Shown: positions 18,916 through 28,138 of the stretch, piece after piece
Layout: the number at the start of each line of letters is the position of its first letter
Position numbering within the stretch: position 1 is the stretch's first letter
DNA from: Cytophagales bacterium
Lineage (GTDB): Bacteria; Bacteroidota; Bacteroidia; Cytophagales; Cyclobacteriaceae
NCBI GenBank assembly: GCA_024643455.1
Contig: JAHEMV010000003.1
Location: forward strand, 1 to 37,251
Direction of reading: 5' to 3'
Length of the DNA stretch: 37,251 nt
Position numbers and translations under genes: made by a program
Notes under the pieces: model-generated
Seen by the model: only the letters and a program-made list of their open reading frames with translations
What the model was told of the DNA's origin: nothing
Database searches by the model: none

Positions 18916-20553
18916 TTAAAATAATTGGTATTCTGGTGATTGGATTAACGTGTTGATCAGATTTTCCAGGTGAAAAATCACCTGAAAATCTTCGCCATCA
19001 ATTATCGTGGCTACCCAATCTACTTCGTCAACATCGATTAATAGTGTAGATTTAAAGTAATCGAAACGTTCTGCAGTGATGGCCTCAGGCAATAAATAAT
19101 CTACAAAAAAAGTGACTATGGCTTGAGGAGAGTTCAAATCAATGCCTTCAGCCTCGCAATATGGTAATATATTTAATTTATAAAGTATTGAATCATTTTC
19201 ATCTTTGGCTCCCAAAAGCAAATCAGTTGATATCTGATATCTTCGAGCAAGATTATTAACTGTTATCCAATTACGATTAAATGCTGGTTCCTGATAGTAC
19301 GCTTCATATCCAGCAACGTCAAAAGGTTCATAAAAATCCAAGCCCTGATTGGCAAGTTTACTGAAAATCAGATCATTATATGCTGCATAAAATCCAGCTA
19401 AATCGACTTGTGGATCAGGAAGTTGCATATTAAAAAAGCGTAAAGTTCCCAGTACAATTTCCATTGGAGATTTTATAATGCCCCCCCTGTTATCGTCAAT
19501 TTCCGTTCCGTTATCAATATCAAAAAAGTGAGTACTGGAAAACAATTGTTCCAAAACAGGTTTAACCTCAAATTCATTTGCAATAAAAGTTTGGGCCAGT
19601 GGACCTATTATATCATTTTCAATTTCCGCTGTGATATCATAATAAACAAAGAAGCGATACAACCTCCTACAAATATACCTTGCTGTTGCTTCCTGATTGA
19701 AAATCATTGTAATCAGTTGATCCAACTCATCCAACGCTGCATCTTTTGACGCTTTATCGCCAATTAATTCATTGGGCTGAATAACGGTATTCTGAAATCG
19801 TCCACTAAATGTTTTAACTGAGGCATCATGGTTTGATGCAATATTTCCGCTACCGCGCACAATCCCCATTGCTACTTCTGTATCAGGATCTATATTACTA
19901 TAATCCAAATCCACATTATATCCAGAGAGCACTTTTGAAGACGCTATCACATCGCTTTCTGTATAGTTTGTATAATCATCTGGTCCAACCTGATCTCCTT
20001 TGCCTATCGTAAAAAGTTCAAAAAACTCTCTAGCAAAATTTTCATTTGGTCTGCCGACATCATTCAATCTGCCATCCAAATGCACCAACATGGCGTTGTC
20101 ATAGCAGATTTTTTTACTGAGTTCTTTAAAGTTACCCAGTGCATAATATCTAAAAAGTTTAAGTTGATAGTAAATGGCTGTGCCACTATTAATTCTGGAG
20201 GAAATTGTAGTAAAATGTGTATGATAAAACCAAGCCATCCGATCAATAATGGAATTTTCAGATGTTTTCATCAAATCAGCCCACCACGCAAATGTCATTT
20301 TCATCAAATCCGATTCATCACTATTTGCACCAGTTGGTTTTGGATTTACCCATGCTTCTCCTGTCGCTACATCCAAAGGTGGCGAAGCTGGCAATTTTTC
20401 TTCCAATAACAGAGCTAGGGCTTGATTAATATTATAGTTTGAAAATGTATCTATATCTGATCTGGAAGGACCAAATGTAGTTCTTCTTAGCAAATGAGCA
20501 GCGTTTTTTCTTCCTAAAGGAGACGTTAATGCAATTGGATTCAGGGACGACAT
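18916..20553 (-). CDS. DUF1800 family protein
   Basis: AAHLLRRTTFGPSRSDIDTF, MAWFYHTHFTT, NENFAREFFELFTIGKGD, GIIKSPMEIVLGTLRFF; 12 bp from the DUF1501 gene. Confidence 0.9.
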   Translation of the reverse strand: MSSLNPIALTSPLGRKNAAHLLRRTTFGPSRSDIDTFSNYNINQALALLLEEKLPASPPLDVATGEAWVNPKPTGANSDESDLMKMTFAWWADLMKTSENSIIDRMAWFYHTHFTTISSRINSGTAIYYQLKLFRYYALGNFKELSKKICYDNAMLVHLDGRLNDVGRPNENFAREFFELFTIGKGDQVGPDDYTNYTESDVIASSKVLSGYNVDLDYSNIDPDTEVAMGIVRGSGNIASNHDASVKTFSGRFQNTVIQPNELIGDKASKDAALDELDQLITMIFNQEATARYICRRLYRFFVYYDITAEIENDIIGPLAQTFIANEFEVKPVLEQLFSSTHFFDIDNGTEIDDNRGGIIKSPMEIVLGTLRFFNMQLPDPQVDLAGFYAAYNDLIFSKLANQGLDFYEPFDVAGYEAYYQEPAFNRNWITVNNLARRYQISTDLLLGAKDENDSILYKLNILPYCEAEGIDLNSPQAIVTFFVDYLLPEAITAERFDYFKSTLLIDVDEVDWVATIIDGEDFQVIFHLENLINTLIQSPEYQLF

Positions 20554-21007
20554 AGCAACAAATTGAATTAAAACTTATATAAAGTTTTTAAAATGAATTT
20601 TTAAAATTCAGGAATTTAATGATAATACCAGCGTCAAAGCTCCTAAATTTCTTACTTCATTAGCTTTATAAGCTTTTAGAAATCTATGACTTTGATCCTC
20701 TTATAGTTCCTGTAAACTTTAAAAATGGGACTATTAAATTGGTAAAATAACGCCACGCATCTCAAATTTTGATCCGTAATGACCGCATTTTATTTTTTTC
20801 CTTACATGAAATATACTTTTTTAGACAAGCCAATGATGGATATCTGATATGAACAAGAATTATAAAATATTAAGGGAATAATGGGTATAAAAAAACAGTA
20901 TAAGAAAATATTTAGAAATGGTGATAACTCAATTTTATCAGGAAAAAAAAGAAAGAAGGGATTTTAGATTTCAAGGATATTGATTGTGCTTTAAAAAGCA
21001 AACAAAA

Positions 21008-21032
21008 ATGGCACCTCATTTAGAGGTGCCAT
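21008..21032 (-). terminator. Intrinsic terminator downstream of the minus-strand TIM-barrel gene
   Basis: 10-bp perfect stem ATGGCACCTC/GAGGTGCCAT, 5-nt loop; TTTTTGTT follows on the minus strand. Confidence 0.8.
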
Positions 21033-21051
21033 CATAGTATTATTAATTGAA

Positions 21052-21972
21052 TTAAAAACTATCACTTTCTTTATACGCTGCGATAAGTCGTTTCTCACCT
21101 TCTAGGCCGTCTAATAAAATTCCGTGTTCCATTCCTAGGACGAAATCTGTGCTTCTTCCATGAATGAATTTGAATACATTTTTAAAGTTTATTTCCCCTG
21201 TTGTCGGTTCTTTTCTTCCGGGGTTGTCACCAATCTGGAAATAACCGATTTCATCCCATGTTAGTTCTATATTATGGATCAGATTACCTTCATTTTTTTG
21301 CATATGATAGATATCATATAAAATTTTGCAAGAGGGACTATTTACAGCCTTACAAATCATAAAGGTTTGTTCGGAAGTACGCAAATATAAGTCTGGCGAA
21401 TCCGATAATGGTTCCAATACCATAACCAAACCATGCGGCTCCAGTATCTCTGCTCCTCTGCGCAATGCTTCAATTACATTAGCATCCTGTATTCCTATTG
21501 GCAGGTTTCTTTCATATCCACCTGGTACGACAGTCATCCATTTGGCATTTACACGCTTTGCTACTTCTACGGCCCTTCTGCAGCCATCTAAGAATATATC
21601 AATGTATTCTTTCTTTCCGGCGGCCAGTGTATTTTCCATATTGCCACCTTTATCGACTACAAATACACCCATAGTCATATTGAGTTGAGCTAGGGCCTCT
21701 CCTATTTTTGTTTGTAACGATTCATTCCTTCCCATCATACCGTTATCTTCAAAGGCTGTAAAACCCTGATCTGCCATAAAATGAAGTTGATCAATAAGAT
21801 CATTCCCAGCTGAGTTTTTAAACATGCCAAAATGTGGTGCATATTTTAGTTGAAATCCAGCTTCTGCTTTTCCAGCTTTATTTATTGTATTCATAGCCAT
21901 ACCTGAGCCAACACTTAAAGTTGTAGCTCCAGCGGTCAAAACACTATTTTTAAGAAAATTTCTTCTTTTCAT
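21052..21972 (-). CDS. Exported sugar phosphate isomerase/epimerase (hydroxypyruvate isomerase-like TIM barrel)
   Basis: Tat-like N-term MKRRNFLKNSVLTAGATTLS; QLHFMADQGFTAFEDNGMMGR; VLEPLSDSPDLYL; LYDIYHMQKNEGNLIHNIE; FQIGDNPGRKEPTTGEINF. Confidence 0.85.
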   Translation of the reverse strand: MKRRNFLKNSVLTAGATTLSVGSGMAMNTINKAGKAEAGFQLKYAPHFGMFKNSAGNDLIDQLHFMADQGFTAFEDNGMMGRNESLQTKIGEALAQLNMTMGVFVVDKGGNMENTLAAGKKEYIDIFLDGCRRAVEVAKRVNAKWMTVVPGGYERNLPIGIQDANVIEALRRGAEILEPHGLVMVLEPLSDSPDLYLRTSEQTFMICKAVNSPSCKILYDIYHMQKNEGNLIHNIELTWDEIGYFQIGDNPGRKEPTTGEINFKNVFKFIHGRSTDFVLGMEHGILLDGLEGEKRLIAAYKESDSF

Positions 21973-22023
21973 TTTTTGTTCTATTTATCAAAAAATTCAA
22001 TTTTAAGTTAAGCATAAACAAAA

Positions 22024-22062
22024 ATCCCGAAGCTTTTTCTTGTTGAAATTTGGCTTCGGGAT
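22024..22062 (-). terminator. Hairpin terminator downstream of the Gfo/Idh/MocA gene
   Basis: 10-bp perfect stem ATCCCGAAGC/GCTTCGGGAT; minus strand continues into TTTTTGTTT. Confidence 0.7.
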
Positions 22063-22081
22063 ATTGCTCGATGTTTAATTA

Positions 22082-23407
22082 TTAAAACACCAATGATTTA
22101 CCAGGAACAGCAATTGGATAAAATCCATCACTATCTGGCATCACTGGAGGATTATCACTCCATGAATTAACTGCAGGCATCAGTTGAATATTTGAAGCAA
22201 GAGCGTCATCCATTTTCACTTCAAGACCTGAATATGTTGCATATCGACCTAGAATAGAGGACATAGTTGACATTGCTCCATAATGTAAATCATTAATTAC
22301 ACCACCATTACGAATAGAAGCAAATAATTCATCATGCTCTACCTGGTAAGGATTTGGATCATCCTTATCACGATGTTTGTAAATACTGTTTCCTTTGTGG
22401 TCATTTATTGCTCCACCAGAATCAAAGTCTGCTAAACCTTTCGTTCCAACTATGGTCTCAGACACTTTGCTCATACAACCTTTAATATGTCGACATTGAC
22501 TATTTAAAATAGTTCCATCTGCATATTTAAATTCTACATAGTGATGATCAAATATTTCACCATATTCTTTACCTGTTCTTACCTGGCGGCCTCCCATACC
22601 CTGAGCTGAGACAGGAAAAGCACCTTTAACCCAGTTAAACACATCAATATTATGAATATGCTGCTCAACGATATGATCTCCACATAACCAGTTAAAATAA
22701 TACCAGTTTCGCATTTGATATTCCATCTCACTATATTCTGGTTTTCTTTCTCTAACCCATACTCCGCCTCCATTCCAATATACTTGGCCAGAAATCACAT
22801 CACCTATAGCTCCGTCATTAATTCGTTTTAAAATTTCACGATAGCTTGTTTGGTAATGTCTTTGCAAGCCTACAACAATATTGAGTTTTTTGGTTTCAGA
22901 AACCTTGATCAAATCGAGAACTTTTCGAATACCCGCTGCATCAGTACCTAATGGTTTTTCACAAAATACATGCTTATTTTGATTGATACATTCTTCGAGG
23001 TGATATGGTCTAAAACCAGGAGGTGTTGCCAAAATCACTACATCAGCATCTTTAATTGCATCCTTATATGCATCAAATCCAACATATTTGTTTTCCTCTG
23101 CAATCTTGATGTTTTTCTTTCTGTCTTCAGAAAGTTCAGAATTCATTATGCTATTTAAGCTGCTATCAATATTATCCTTAAAGGCATCCGCCATAGCGAC
23201 AAGTTGAACATCTGCATCAGCGGTAAGGGCTTGCACAGCAGCTCCAGTACCTCTTCCTCCGCAACCGACAAGAGCCAGTTTAAGTTTTTTAGCTTGTGGA
23301 TTTACATAGGCACTTGCCCCAATTGGTAAACCGGCCATCATCACACCTCCTGTAACCATGGCAGTTCCCTTCATAAAATTTCTTCTGTCAATTTGTTTGT
23401 TTTTCAT
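22082..23407 (-). CDS. Tat-exported Gfo/Idh/MocA family oxidoreductase
   Basis: DRRNFMKGTAMVTGGVMMAG; LKLALVGCGGRGTGAAVQAL; NKHVFCEKPLGTD; VVGLQRHYQTSYREILKRINDGAIGDVISGQVYWNGG. Confidence 0.92.
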   Translation of the reverse strand: MKNKQIDRRNFMKGTAMVTGGVMMAGLPIGASAYVNPQAKKLKLALVGCGGRGTGAAVQALTADADVQLVAMADAFKDNIDSSLNSIMNSELSEDRKKNIKIAEENKYVGFDAYKDAIKDADVVILATPPGFRPYHLEECINQNKHVFCEKPLGTDAAGIRKVLDLIKVSETKKLNIVVGLQRHYQTSYREILKRINDGAIGDVISGQVYWNGGGVWVRERKPEYSEMEYQMRNWYYFNWLCGDHIVEQHIHNIDVFNWVKGAFPVSAQGMGGRQVRTGKEYGEIFDHHYVEFKYADGTILNSQCRHIKGCMSKVSETIVGTKGLADFDSGGAINDHKGNSIYKHRDKDDPNPYQVEHDELFASIRNGGVINDLHYGAMSTMSSILGRYATYSGLEVKMDDALASNIQLMPAVNSWSDNPPVMPDSDGFYPIAVPGKSLVF

Positions 23408-23454
23408 TTCAGGTTCATATTTATGTTAAAAAATTATTTTAATTCCGACTCAAT

Positions 23455-24501
23455 TTACTCATCCAAAACCATTGAAAAAAATTCTTTGATTTCTTCTTGC
23501 GACATTTCTTTTGCTGGACGGACAACTCTTAGCCCAAGAAACGGCGCATCGGTGTTCCACCAAAAGCTTTTTGGGATTTGGGGATCGCGTTTTTGCCATT
23601 CCTTTTTTGACATCAATCTATCTGATGATCTCAATGCTTCCGGATCATCATTCCAGGATCCACCTTTTACTGTTCGTGGATGAAGGTTATCTGGTATCCT
23701 CCACGGGTTTATTGCACCATCTTTAATGGTCGTGTAAAAATCTTCCTGATATTGATCTAATGTCCATTCAGCAACATTTCCATGCATATCATACAAACCC
23801 CAGGGATTAGGTTTTTTCTGGGCAACCTCATGATACTTATCTTCACTATTATCCCAGTACCAAGCATAATCAGTTAATTCTTTTACATCATCGCCAAAGG
23901 AATAAGCAGTTTGTGTTCCGGCTTTACAGGCATATTCCCATTCTGCTTCTGTAGGAAGTCTATAAAATTTCCCTGTAACTTCAGAAAGCCATTTACAAAA
24001 ATTTAATGCTGCAAACTGCGTCATGGAAATCGCTGGATAATTAATTTTCCCCATACCAAAACTAGGATCCAAATATGGTGTACTAGGCCTGGTTACCGCA
24101 TCTGCATGTTCTTTACTATTTTCTGATCGATATCCAACCAACGCACTTTTTTCGGTATCTATAAATAATTCGAAGAGATCCCAGGTTGCTTCAGTCTCCA
24201 TCATCCAAAAAGCATCCAATTTGATTTTCTTCTGTGCCCCTTCATCTGAATCTCTATTTGCTTCAGTTTCAGGACTACCGATCATAAATTCCCCTGCTTG
24301 AATAGGTAGCATATTAAAAGCAACATCTGTGGCTTCTATCGATTCTGCGTATTTGGAAAACGCTTGGTCTTCAGAGATTTCTGCATCAGAATTTTCTGAT
24401 GCAATTTTATCTACATTATTAAAGGAAAGAGATATAATTGCTACTGTAAGCAAGGTTATATAAAAAAGTGATTTCTGTTGCTTCATTATTATATAATTCA
24501 T
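23455..24501 (-). CDS. SUMF1/formylglycine-generating-enzyme-fold exported protein, catalytic Cys pair apparently absent
   Basis: FNMLPIQAGEFMIGSPETEANRDSDEGAQKKIKLDAFWMMETE, YRLPTEAEWEYACKAGT, NPWGLYDMHGNVAEWTLD, TVKGGSWNDDPEALRSSDRL. Confidence 0.85.
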   Translation of the reverse strand: MNYIIMKQQKSLFYITLLTVAIISLSFNNVDKIASENSDAEISEDQAFSKYAESIEATDVAFNMLPIQAGEFMIGSPETEANRDSDEGAQKKIKLDAFWMMETEATWDLFELFIDTEKSALVGYRSENSKEHADAVTRPSTPYLDPSFGMGKINYPAISMTQFAALNFCKWLSEVTGKFYRLPTEAEWEYACKAGTQTAYSFGDDVKELTDYAWYWDNSEDKYHEVAQKKPNPWGLYDMHGNVAEWTLDQYQEDFYTTIKDGAINPWRIPDNLHPRTVKGGSWNDDPEALRSSDRLMSKKEWQKRDPQIPKSFWWNTDAPFLGLRVVRPAKEMSQEEIKEFFSMVLDE

Positions 24502-25100
24502 TTTGATACAATTAATTCAAATTTAATTTCTACTTCTTCGCCGGTAACAATTTGACCAAACATTGCTGAAGGTGGTTCCATATCATAATCTTTCATATTC
24601 AATTTATATGCACCGGAAAAGCTCAACATTTCTTCAGAAAGAACCAGTCCATTGACAGGGAATGTAACCTCTTTAGATTTACCTGCAATGGTTAATGTAC
24701 CTTTACTTTGAACAGTAAAAGCTTCCCCTGTAGACTCACTAACTTCATTATTGTTTAAATCAAAAATGATTTCCGGGAATTCTTCAGATTTAAGTGCATC
24801 GTATGTCTTCTTGTCCATTGTTGCCCCTCTAGGGCTGATAATACTTTTTACTGGAACAACGACATGTACCGTTTTAATAATTTCGCCCTTCTTAACTTTA
24901 CCTTTATTAATCATATTATTACCAACCTCTACAAAACCGTTTACCGTTTTTACTTCACTTGTCCAATCATGCAGCGTTGATGTTCCTGTAACAGTCATTT
25001 TAGTAGAGTCACCTACATTGTATTTGACGGTTTGTGCTACACCTAAAACATAGAAGGTCACAAATAATGTGGATAAAAAAAATACTCTATACTTATTCAT
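24498..25100 (-). CDS. YceI family protein
   Basis: TVKYNVGDSTKMTVTGTSTLHDWTSEV; TYDALKSEEFPEIIFDLNN; KGTLTIAGKSKEVTFPV. Confidence 0.88.
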   Translation of the reverse strand: MNKYRVFFLSTLFVTFYVLGVAQTVKYNVGDSTKMTVTGTSTLHDWTSEVKTVNGFVEVGNNMINKGKVKKGEIIKTVHVVVPVKSIISPRGATMDKKTYDALKSEEFPEIIFDLNNNEVSESTGEAFTVQSKGTLTIAGKSKEVTFPVNGLVLSEEMLSFSGAYKLNMKDYDMEPPSAMFGQIVTGEEVEIKFELIVSK

Positions 25101-25145
25101 TTTTTATTTGTTTATAATTTAATATCAATTAATAAGCCAAAATTT

Positions 25146-25595
25146 TTATTTGGTTAAAGAAGCTCTAACGGCACTGACCTCACTGATAGTAACTGCATCT
25201 TCATTATTCCCAAAATTTGATCTAATGTAAGTAAGAACATCAGCAATCTCTTTATCTCCAAGATAATCTAATTTTGCCATCACATTATTAAATGGCTCTC
25301 CATTTACTATTATTGGTCCTTCCAATCCTTTTAATACATTCTCAATCATTTTTGTCTTATCTCCTATCCATTCAGTTTTTACCAATGTTGGATATAATCC
25401 CGGAACTCCTTGACCATTTTCCATATGACATGCTAAACAAAATTGCATGTAAATCATTTTTCCAGGATGAGTCTTCTGCATCGGCTCAGTCTTTTTTACC
25501 TGCTCTGGAGGTTTTTTCGTTGACTCTTTTTTGGATTCCGAACATGAACTAATAATAAAAACAAACACAAAAATTAAACCGTAAATTCCTTTCAT
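25146..25595 (-). CDS. Lipoprotein c-type cytochrome (single heme)
   Basis: Lipobox-like FIISSCSES; heme motif CLACH in GKMIYMQFCLACHMENGQGVPGLYPTL; distal GEPFNNVMAKLDYLGDKEIADVLTYIRSNFGN. Confidence 0.88.
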   Translation of the reverse strand: MKGIYGLIFVFVFIISSCSESKKESTKKPPEQVKKTEPMQKTHPGKMIYMQFCLACHMENGQGVPGLYPTLVKTEWIGDKTKMIENVLKGLEGPIIVNGEPFNNVMAKLDYLGDKEIADVLTYIRSNFGNNEDAVTISEVSAVRASLTK

Positions 25596-25949
25596 TCTTT
25601 AAAAAATCAATACCTGCCCAAATTAAAATCATTCGATGCTGAAAAACAAAAATGTAAATCATTCAATGACAAAGACCTAAATCTTATTTTTCTTTTCTTC
25701 CCAATATAATCCTCAATTTCATGATTTCGAAAACCAGAAGGCTGATTTGATTAAGTTAATAAATGAAAAATTTATTTCAAGTTCATTATTTACATATTGC
25801 AATTTTAAATCCTAGATCAAATACTTTTCAATTATTTAATAAGGGAAATATATTCATTTATATATTGATCACAAATCGCGGATTTACCCTTAATAAACAA
25901 ACTCCTAATTTTTATTAATTTGCACCTTCTTCACAATAATTAATAGAAA

Positions 25950-27398
25950 TTGAAAAATAAGCAAAATCTACATTCTGTATTCGAAAATTGGTCAGGTGAA
26001 AAAACTACACAACTAATCATCATCCCTCAGTCTGGATCATATCGTGAATATTACCGAATAATAGGAGATCAAAAAAAAGCGATAGGCGTTTATAATGAAG
26101 ACATAAAAGAAAATAAAGCTTTCCTTAGTTTCACCAAGCATTTCTATTCTTTGGGATTACCTGTACCAGAAGTACTTTCAGAACATGCCGATGGGAAAAC
26201 CTATCTTTTATCTGATTTGGGAGATGAAGCATTATTTGATTTCTTACACAAAAAACGAAGTCAGGTAGGAGTATTCCCGGGATCAGCTATTAAAGCTTAT
26301 AAGGATGCACTTATTGAATTGCCTAAATTTCAGATTCTTGCTTCACAAAAACTTGATTATTCGGTTTGTTATCCAAGGTCTGCATTTGACAAACAATCCA
26401 TGATATGGGATTTGAGCTATTTTAAATACTATTTTCTCAAATTAGCAAAAATTCCATTCGATGAACAATTATTGGAAGATGACTTTGCACGATTTATATC
26501 ATTTCTTCTTGAAGCCGATTCCAACTATTTTCTATATCGTGATTTTCAATCTAAAAATATCATGATGTTGGATGGCAAACCACATTTCATCGATTATCAG
26601 GGCGGAAGAAAAGGGGCATTGCAATACGATGTTGCATCCCTCCTATACGATTCCAAAGCAAATATCCCTGCTGATATCAAAGATATTTTACTGGATCACT
26701 ACCTGGCAGTATTGGGAAATTATATTGCCTTCGACAAAAATAAATGGTTGGAATTCTATAGGGCTTTTGTTTTGATTCGTCTGATGCAAGCTATGGGTGC
26801 TTATGGTTTCAGAGGATTTTATGAGCGAAAAACACAATTTCTAAAAAGTATCCCTTACGCGCTCAAACAACTAGATAACATTATAAATTCGGATCTTTTT
26901 CCGCCAGGATTTCCATACATGGAAAGTGTTTTGAGGAGTCTTACATCTTCCAAACAATTACTCAAATATCGACAGGAGTTTAATACGCTTGTTCCCTTAC
27001 AAATCGATTTGTTAAGTTTTTCATACCACAAGGGTTTACCAGTAGAAAATCATGGCCATGGTGGTGGCTTTATTTTTGATTGCAGAGGCATCCATAACCC
27101 TGGAAGATATGAGCGGTTTGCAAATAAAAACGGTAAAGACAAAGAAGTACATGAGTTCCTGAAAACTGGCGGAGAGGCAGATGAATTTCTTAACAATTCC
27201 ATTCAGCTGGTAGAACAAACCATTGATAAATATTTAAATCGGGAATTTAAACATCTTCAAATAGCTTTTGGATGCACAGGTGGTCAACACAGGTCTGTCT
27301 ATTGTGCGGAACAGATGGCAGATATTCTTTTAGAAAAATATGAAGATAGAGTGCAAATCAATTTAATCCACCGGGAACTCGAAGAAATACCATCATGA
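25950..27398 (+). CDS. Fusion of AmgK-like sugar kinase (APH fold) and RapZ C-terminal domain
   Basis: APH part: LYRDFQSKNIMMLDGKPHFIDYQGGRKGALQYDVASLLYD; RapZ-C part: LLSFSYHKGLPVENHGHGGGFIFDCRGIHNPGRY...IAFGCTGGQHRSVYCAEQMADILLEKY. TTG start. Confidence 0.82.
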   Translation: MKNKQNLHSVFENWSGEKTTQLIIIPQSGSYREYYRIIGDQKKAIGVYNEDIKENKAFLSFTKHFYSLGLPVPEVLSEHADGKTYLLSDLGDEALFDFLHKKRSQVGVFPGSAIKAYKDALIELPKFQILASQKLDYSVCYPRSAFDKQSMIWDLSYFKYYFLKLAKIPFDEQLLEDDFARFISFLLEADSNYFLYRDFQSKNIMMLDGKPHFIDYQGGRKGALQYDVASLLYDSKANIPADIKDILLDHYLAVLGNYIAFDKNKWLEFYRAFVLIRLMQAMGAYGFRGFYERKTQFLKSIPYALKQLDNIINSDLFPPGFPYMESVLRSLTSSKQLLKYRQEFNTLVPLQIDLLSFSYHKGLPVENHGHGGGFIFDCRGIHNPGRYERFANKNGKDKEVHEFLKTGGEADEFLNNSIQLVEQTIDKYLNREFKHLQIAFGCTGGQHRSVYCAEQMADILLEKYEDRVQINLIHRELEEIPS

Positions 27399-28138
27399 AA
27401 GCAATGATATTTGCTGCCGGACTTGGCACAAGGCTCAAACCAATAACCAATGACCGCCCTAAAGCGATGGCGGAAATAAATGGTACAACATTGCTAGAGA
27501 TTACCATCAGAAGGTTAATTAATCATGGATTTAAGGACATTATTATCAATGTGCATCATTTTGCAGATCTGATATTGGAGTTTTTAGATTCAAAAAAGAA
27601 TTTCGACGTTAATATTCAGATATCCGATGAGCGTATGCAACTATTGGATACGGGTGGAGGATTAAAGAAAGCTTCGTGGTTTTTTGATGATAACACCCCT
27701 TTTCTTGTGCATAACGTGGATACACTAACGAATGTGAACCTGGCAGATTATTATAGCTTTCATATAAAAAACAAAGCACTTGCAACCCTGCTCGTGCGTC
27801 ATCGACCCGGAAGCAGGTTTTTTCTTTTTAATGAAAATAAAAAACTCTGTGGTTGGGAAAACACGGTAACAAAGCAGAAAATCATTTCAGTTTTTTCAAA
27901 TTCAGCATTGGAGCAAATTGCATTTTCTTGTCTCCATTTTATTGACCCTTCCATTTTTTCACTAATTCACGAAAATGGCTGTTTTTCCATCATTGATGTA
28001 TATTTGAGATTGGCAAAAAACCATGATATTTATGGCTACGTAGATGACCAATCGTACTGGCTTGATGTCGGCACACCTGAAAAATTGAAAAGAGGGGAAT
28101 TGGAAATAGATATCGAAAAACTAATTGCTACAAATTAA
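27395..28138 (+). CDS. Sugar nucleotidyltransferase, MurU-like (N-acetylmuramate-1-phosphate uridylyltransferase candidate)
   Basis: MKAMIFAAGLGTRLKPITNDRPKAMAEINGTTLLE; HNVDTLTN; QSYWLDVGTPEKL; 4-bp overlap with the upstream kinase gene. Confidence 0.8.
   Translation: MKAMIFAAGLGTRLKPITNDRPKAMAEINGTTLLEITIRRLINHGFKDIIINVHHFADLILEFLDSKKNFDVNIQISDERMQLLDTGGGLKKASWFFDDNTPFLVHNVDTLTNVNLADYYSFHIKNKALATLLVRHRPGSRFFLFNENKKLCGWENTVTKQKIISVFSNSALEQIAFSCLHFIDPSIFSLIHENGCFSIIDVYLRLAKNHDIYGYVDDQSYWLDVGTPEKLKRGELEIDIEKLIATN

Noticed and set aside
23455-24501. Active sulfatase-maturing formylglycine-generating enzyme
   Set aside because: Catalytic Cys residues absent in the GGSW...R-S-S-D-R region and no sulfatase gene in the window.
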